From Candidatus Nomurabacteria bacterium CG_4_9_14_0_2_um_filter_32_10 (GTDB lineage Bacteria; Patescibacteriota; Minisyncoccia; Phycocordibacterales; UBA9973): a stretch of 23,482 bases of DNA. Under the pieces are notes generated by a model, which ran no database searches, had not been told where the DNA came from, and worked only from the letters and a program-made list of their open reading frames with translations. A program made the position numbers and the translations under genes. This document shows, in pieces, positions 19,844 to 23,482 of the stretch. Position 1 is the first letter of the stretch; each line of letters starts with the position of its first letter. The stretch covers positions 20,879 through 44,360 of the forward strand of contig PFRK01000015.1 of the NCBI GenBank assembly GCA_002788475.1, given 5' to 3'.

Positions 19844-21625
19844 TTATTCCGAAACAACTCTAAACACTTCCTCCAAACTTGTATTTCCTAAAACTGCTTG
19901 AAAAACTCCATCTTCCAAAATAGTCATCATTCCCTCTTTTTTCGCTTGTGTTTCTACTTCATCCTGAGAGGCACCACGAATAATCATTTCTTTTATAGAA
20001 GACGTAACTTTTAACACCTCATGTATACCGATACGATTAGAATAACCATCTGCAGATTCTTCATTCTTTACCGGCTTATAAAAAGGAACTTCTCCCCATG
20101 TATCTTTCGGTCCAATAACTTTCTCATCCTTCAACATTAAAAGCATACGATCTAAATCTACAAGTTTTGCTAAATTTTTTATTTCATCTTTTGATAAAAA
20201 GTATTTCTCTTTACTTGATACAAGTTTTCGCACTAATCTTTGTGCAATAATTACTTTAACTGTTGAAATTATTAAAAACGGGAGAACACCCATATCTATC
20301 AACCTCGGCACCGCCCCTGATGCAGAGTTAGTATGGATAGTGGACAAAACAAGGTGTCCTGTAAGTGCAGCATTTATTGCAAGTCCTGCTGTTTCTCCAT
20401 CTCGAATCTCTCCAACCATCATTATGTCAGGGTCTTGACGAAGAAGAGAACGAAGCCCGTTTGCAAAAGTAAGTCCAATTTCTGGTTTTACCTGAGTTTG
20501 ATTAACTCTAGGCATTTGATATTCTATCGGATCTTCCACTGTAGAAATATTAACCTCCGGTCTATTCAAAATATCTAACATTGTATAAAGTGTTGTCGTT
20601 TTTCCACTTCCAGTAGGTCCTGTAGCAAGAACCATACCTATTTTCTGTTTTAAAGAATCATGAATTCGCTCTAACCCTTCACCATGAAAACCAAGTATTT
20701 CCAAAGAAAAACCATGAGAACTTTCTTTCAAAAGTCTTACAACCGTTTTCTCTCCATAAAAAGTCGGAAGAGTAGAAACACGAAAAGAAACTTTCTCCCC
20801 ATTTTGATCTATTTTAAATCTACCGTCTTGAGGTAATCTTTTTTCATCAAGTTTAAGATTAGCCAACACTTTTATACGAGTAGTTATTCCTGGTCCAGCA
20901 CTTTTATCCAATATCATTGCATCGTGCAATATTCCATCTATTCTATATCTCACTACCAGTTCTTTTTCTCCTGGTTCAATATGAATATCAGAAGCATTTT
21001 GTAAAATAGCATGGAAAATTAAAGAATCAACAATTTTAATTACTGGCAAATCCTCAGCTAAAGCTTTTAACTCTTCTTCAGTTTTCTCTGGTTCATCTGA
21101 ATCTTTTGCTTCACTCGTAAGACTATGACTAAGAGAATTATTTTTAAGTGAAATAGATTCTTTTTGAATAATATTATCAAAATCAGCTTGCAAACTTTTT
21201 CTGTATTGTACAAGTGCAGATTTTATTGAAACAGAGTCAGTCAATCGTGGTAAAATCTTTTCTCTCGAACGTTTTCTAATAAAATCAATTATCGGCAAAT
21301 CGTCGACGTCTAGCATCGCTACTTCTAATCCTGCACTACTATTTTTATAAGCAATTATATTGTGATTTCTAGCGATTGGTTCAGGGATGAGAGAAAGAAC
21401 AGAAAAATCAATTTTTTCATTAACTAAACTAACAAAAGGTATTCCAAAAACAAAAGCTTCTGTTCGTTTTAAATCAGTCTCAGATATTTTTCCATCAGAT
21501 AATAAAATATTACCAAGTTTTTGATTTTTCTTTTCAGCTTTTTTAATTGAAGAATCAAGTTCTGAACGCGAAATAAGTCCAGATTCTAAAATAACTTTTT
21601 TAAATTGCTCTTCGTTGATTTGCAT
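19844..21625 (-). CDS. pilB: Type IV pilus extension ATPase PilB
   Basis: The hexameric ATPase that drives pilus growth at the inner membrane. The protein has 593 residues. An N-terminal MshE/GspE-N-like domain (about 1-145) precedes the ATPase core: ASDIHIEP (211-218), RLPQDGRF (263-270), Walker A GPTGSGKT (336-343), Asp box STVEDPIEY (361-369), Walker B-like DPDIMMVGEIRD (398-409) and His box LVLSTIHTN (425-433). The zinc-binding CxxC pairs usual after AQRLVRKL are missing, and the region to GYSNRIGIHEVL has no Cys at all. No pilT is in this window. An extended -10 box lies six bases upstream of the ATG, just after the terminator of the preceding gene, so it begins a new transcription unit. 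Confidence 0.96.
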   Translation of the reverse strand: MQINEEQFKKVILESGLISRSELDSSIKKAEKKNQKLGNILLSDGKISETDLKRTEAFVFGIPFVSLVNEKIDFSVLSLIPEPIARNHNIIAYKNSSAGLEVAMLDVDDLPIIDFIRKRSREKILPRLTDSVSIKSALVQYRKSLQADFDNIIQKESISLKNNSLSHSLTSEAKDSDEPEKTEEELKALAEDLPVIKIVDSLIFHAILQNASDIHIEPGEKELVVRYRIDGILHDAMILDKSAGPGITTRIKVLANLKLDEKRLPQDGRFKIDQNGEKVSFRVSTLPTFYGEKTVVRLLKESSHGFSLEILGFHGEGLERIHDSLKQKIGMVLATGPTGSGKTTTLYTMLDILNRPEVNISTVEDPIEYQMPRVNQTQVKPEIGLTFANGLRSLLRQDPDIMMVGEIRDGETAGLAINAALTGHLVLSTIHTNSASGAVPRLIDMGVLPFLIISTVKVIIAQRLVRKLVSSKEKYFLSKDEIKNLAKLVDLDRMLLMLKDEKVIGPKDTWGEVPFYKPVKNEESADGYSNRIGIHEVLKVTSSIKEMIIRGASQDEVETQAKKEGMMTILEDGVFQAVLGNTSLEEVFRVVSE

Positions 21626-21631
21626 TCTTTA

Positions 21632-21640
21632 AGTATAACA
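21632..21640 (-). promoter_or_regulatory. Extended -10 promoter for pilB
   Basis: TGTTATACT on the minus strand, six bases before the pilB ATG. It directly follows the terminator hairpin. A start site at or near the A of ATG would make the pilus mRNA leaderless. Confidence 0.5.
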
Positions 21641-21670
21641 AAAAATTCTCCCAAATGGGAGAATTTTTTG
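21639..21670. terminator. Intrinsic terminator, symmetrical
   Basis: A perfect stem (14 pairs) runs from CAAAAAATTCTCCC to its reverse complement with loop AAAT. The TTTTTTG run makes it work in either direction, but the only transcript arriving is the minus-strand surface-protein gene that ends at 21679. Confidence 0.88.
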
Positions 21671-21678
21671 TTTACATA

Positions 21679-23482
21679 TTAATTTTCTATATATCCTGGA
21701 GTCTTTCCACTTCCACCAGGACCAGGACCTGTTGTAATAACAGTCACCTCCGCCTTATCTGTCGCACCTGTCACTCCATTATCACAAGTCATTGTATAAG
21801 TAGTAGTTGCAATTGGACTAACTAAAACACTACCAGATGTCGCACCTTCACCAGAAAAAAAGTCTGATAAACAGGATGTAGTATTACCCGAAGTCCATTT
21901 AAGTGTAGACGAACTACCAGAAACTACAGAAGTAGGATTAGCAGTAAGAGTTACATATGGAGTAAGTGGGGTGGTCTTACATTTACCAGGCTCTGTATCA
22001 TTATTCCAATAAGTACCATCTACACAACCAACATTTATTTTTTGAGAATCTAAAATCACTTCATTATTATAAAGATAGAAAACACTATCTCCAAAATTAA
22101 CAACTGAGGTAGCAGTACCAGATGAACCACTACCGACAAGAGTATTATCAGGATTATCCCTTGTTACTGCTGTAGAAGTTGAAGGAGATAAATTATCAGT
22201 AGTCCAGTCAACCTTAGACTCACAAGTAGATGCATTATTAGCAATAGAACAAGTAGTAGCAGAAAGATTTCCTGAAGGATCAGTCCCATTTAAAGTTTTA
22301 AATGTAGCAACATTTGTATAACTAGTACCAATGTAATTAGTAGCATAACCAGCATAGAAATAATTTGTATCAGGAATTAAACCTGAACGTTTATGACTAA
22401 AGATACCAGTACCAGTTCCAGCTTCTGCAGAAGAACAATTATCAGAAGGAGAACCAGAAGGTATCCATTCAGAACTAGAAGCTGAATAGCAAGTACCTCG
22501 CTCAATGGTGACATCATATCCACCCTCTGATGCGACAGTAGCTCCTAAATCAGCATATGTATTACCAATTTTATCAGCAGTCGGGCTATGAATAATCGGA
22601 GCAGTTACTTCTCCTCCTACTTCCACTGTCGTTGAATCACCACAGTTATTGTCTTCATTCTGATGACTAGGGCCTTCATCTATGACTCCATAATCATATG
22701 GGGGTAAATCTGCACAGGCACGCATATAATAAATACCTTCTCCTTCAAATAAAATAGATTCAGAGGTAATATCAGACTTCCCAGCAACTAACGTAGGCAT
22801 TGTAATTGTATACTCTGTAGGTTTTGAAAAATCAGGATCTTCTGATACTTGGAATTTATTTGTAAACGATTTTTGAGTAGTACCAGTACCCTGATTCGTA
22901 ATCGTAGCAAAAAAAGTATTTTGACCTACCATAACTTTATTTGGGGTAACGGCACTTGCTACAAGATCAGCAAATGGTTGCTCTGTCACTATTATTGGAG
23001 TATATCCATTCATTATTCCCACACTAGACCCACAGTTATTATTTTCACCTCCAGTTGTCCCTTCATTGATAACACCACCATCTGCAGGATTACTTTTATC
23101 AGCACAAGCACGAATATAATAAGTACCCGCAGTGGTAAATGTATAACTCTGACTTGTTTGTCCGACTCCATTTGGACCAAGGGCATTCATAGTAACATAA
23201 GGCAAACTAACTGGCCATGAAACAGCAGCTTGAGTCTTGTTTGTAGAAAATAGATTATTATTTTTTGCTGTTGTTGTCGTGCCAGGATCATCAGTTATTT
23301 GAATAAAATTTTTAAAACCAATTCCGGTCCCTACACCACTTTCATTATGAATATCTGCAGAAAATACTTTAGAAACACCGACATAAGCTGTAGTTGGAGT
23401 AATAACATCTGCAGTTAAATCAGGAAAAGTTGGTACTTCTCCCACTTCCACTGTCGTCCAAGGACCACAGTTATTACCTTCA
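21679..23482 (-). CDS. CARDB/Ig-like repeat surface protein, 5' end outside window
   Basis: The frame is open to the window edge (E-G-N-N-C-G at 23481 downward), so about 600 C-terminal residues are seen; the internal Met at 23451 is not the start. Two CARDB-type modules begin FPDLTADVITPTTAYVG and FADLVASAVTPNKVMVG. Each ends with YY(I/M)RACAD, then a stretch to NNCG, and the first visible NNCG belongs to a third. Paired Cys suggests one disulfide per module. A fibronectin-III-like domain follows (TAPIIHSPTADKIG), then Cys-containing regions, and a final Ig-like domain (TLTANPTSVVSGSSSTLKW) ends in GPGPGGSGKTPGYIEN. It is probably secreted or surface-anchored and used for attachment. It sits upstream of pilB but is separated by a terminator. 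Confidence 0.85.
   Translation of the reverse strand, partial: EGNNCGPWTTVEVGEVPTFPDLTADVITPTTAYVGVSKVFSADIHNESGVGTGIGFKNFIQITDDPGTTTTAKNNNLFSTNKTQAAVSWPVSLPYVTMNALGPNGVGQTSQSYTFTTAGTYYIRACADKSNPADGGVINEGTTGGENNNCGSSVGIMNGYTPIIVTEQPFADLVASAVTPNKVMVGQNTFFATITNQGTGTTQKSFTNKFQVSEDPDFSKPTEYTITMPTLVAGKSDITSESILFEGEGIYYMRACADLPPYDYGVIDEGPSHQNEDNNCGDSTTVEVGGEVTAPIIHSPTADKIGNTYADLGATVASEGGYDVTIERGTCYSASSSEWIPSGSPSDNCSSAEAGTGTGIFSHKRSGLIPDTNYFYAGYATNYIGTSYTNVATFKTLNGTDPSGNLSATTCSIANNASTCESKVDWTTDNLSPSTSTAVTRDNPDNTLVGSGSSGTATSVVNFGDSVFYLYNNEVILDSQKINVGCVDGTYWNNDTEPGKCKTTPLTPYVTLTANPTSVVSGSSSTLKWTSGNTTSCLSDFFSGEGATSGSVLVSPIATTTYTMTCDNGVTGATDKAEVTVITTGPGPGGSGKTPGYIEN

Overview
This AT-rich window looks like part of a Candidate Phyla Radiation (Patescibacteria) chromosome, probably from the Parcubacteria side. 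That placement is inferred from several features: the eukaryote-like type of IleRS, compact genes with few Shine-Dalgarno sequences, a type IV pilus cluster with PilX-like and CARDB surface proteins, a stand-alone Cas2/PaaX-like protein, and many short palindromic elements inside genes. TGA is used as a stop (for example at 3829-3831), so there is no sign of the recoded Gracilibacteria/SR1 code. No rRNA, tRNA, CRISPR array, transposase or phage gene was seen.

Layout. Positions 1-7887 are all minus strand. In transcription order they are a ComEC-type metallo-beta-lactamase protein, glyA, a NUDIX hydrolase, a small membrane protein, a 2H phosphoesterase, a Cas2/PaaX-like protein, tmk, a MazG-like pyrophosphohydrolase, argS and the 5' part of ileS. 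A lone plus-strand gene (7949-8545) encodes an Fe/Mn superoxide dismutase. It converges on the minus-strand set recJ, rnhA, comEC. The 356-bp gap between sod and comEC, the only long non-coding stretch, is packed with nested inverted repeats that fold into two adjacent branched domains. A plus-strand HIT protein (12764-13156) follows. Positions 13140-23482 are minus strand: a truncated CARDB/Ig-like surface protein, a terminator, pilB, pilC, three prepilins, a large PilX-like protein, then tpiA and pgk.

How the genes work together. The pilus genes (retractable fibre and possible tip adhesin), the ComEC channel and its detached metallo-beta-lactamase partner, and RecJ are consistent with attachment and DNA uptake, as expected for a small host- or DNA-dependent cell. 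tmk, the MazG-like protein, NUDIX, glyA, argS and ileS cover nucleotide hygiene, one-carbon metabolism and translation. tpiA and pgk are the triose steps of glycolysis.

Two window-wide patterns stand out. First, at least six families of short palindromes or tandem motifs occur both between genes and in frame inside conserved genes (ileS, argS three times, comEC twice, recJ, rnhA, pgk, tpiA), much like Rickettsia palindromic elements. Second, many genes have an extended -10-like box (TGnTAnnnT) only 6-9 bases before the start codon, which suggests leaderless transcripts; TGTTAAAAT occurs in that place before ileS, glyA and recJ.
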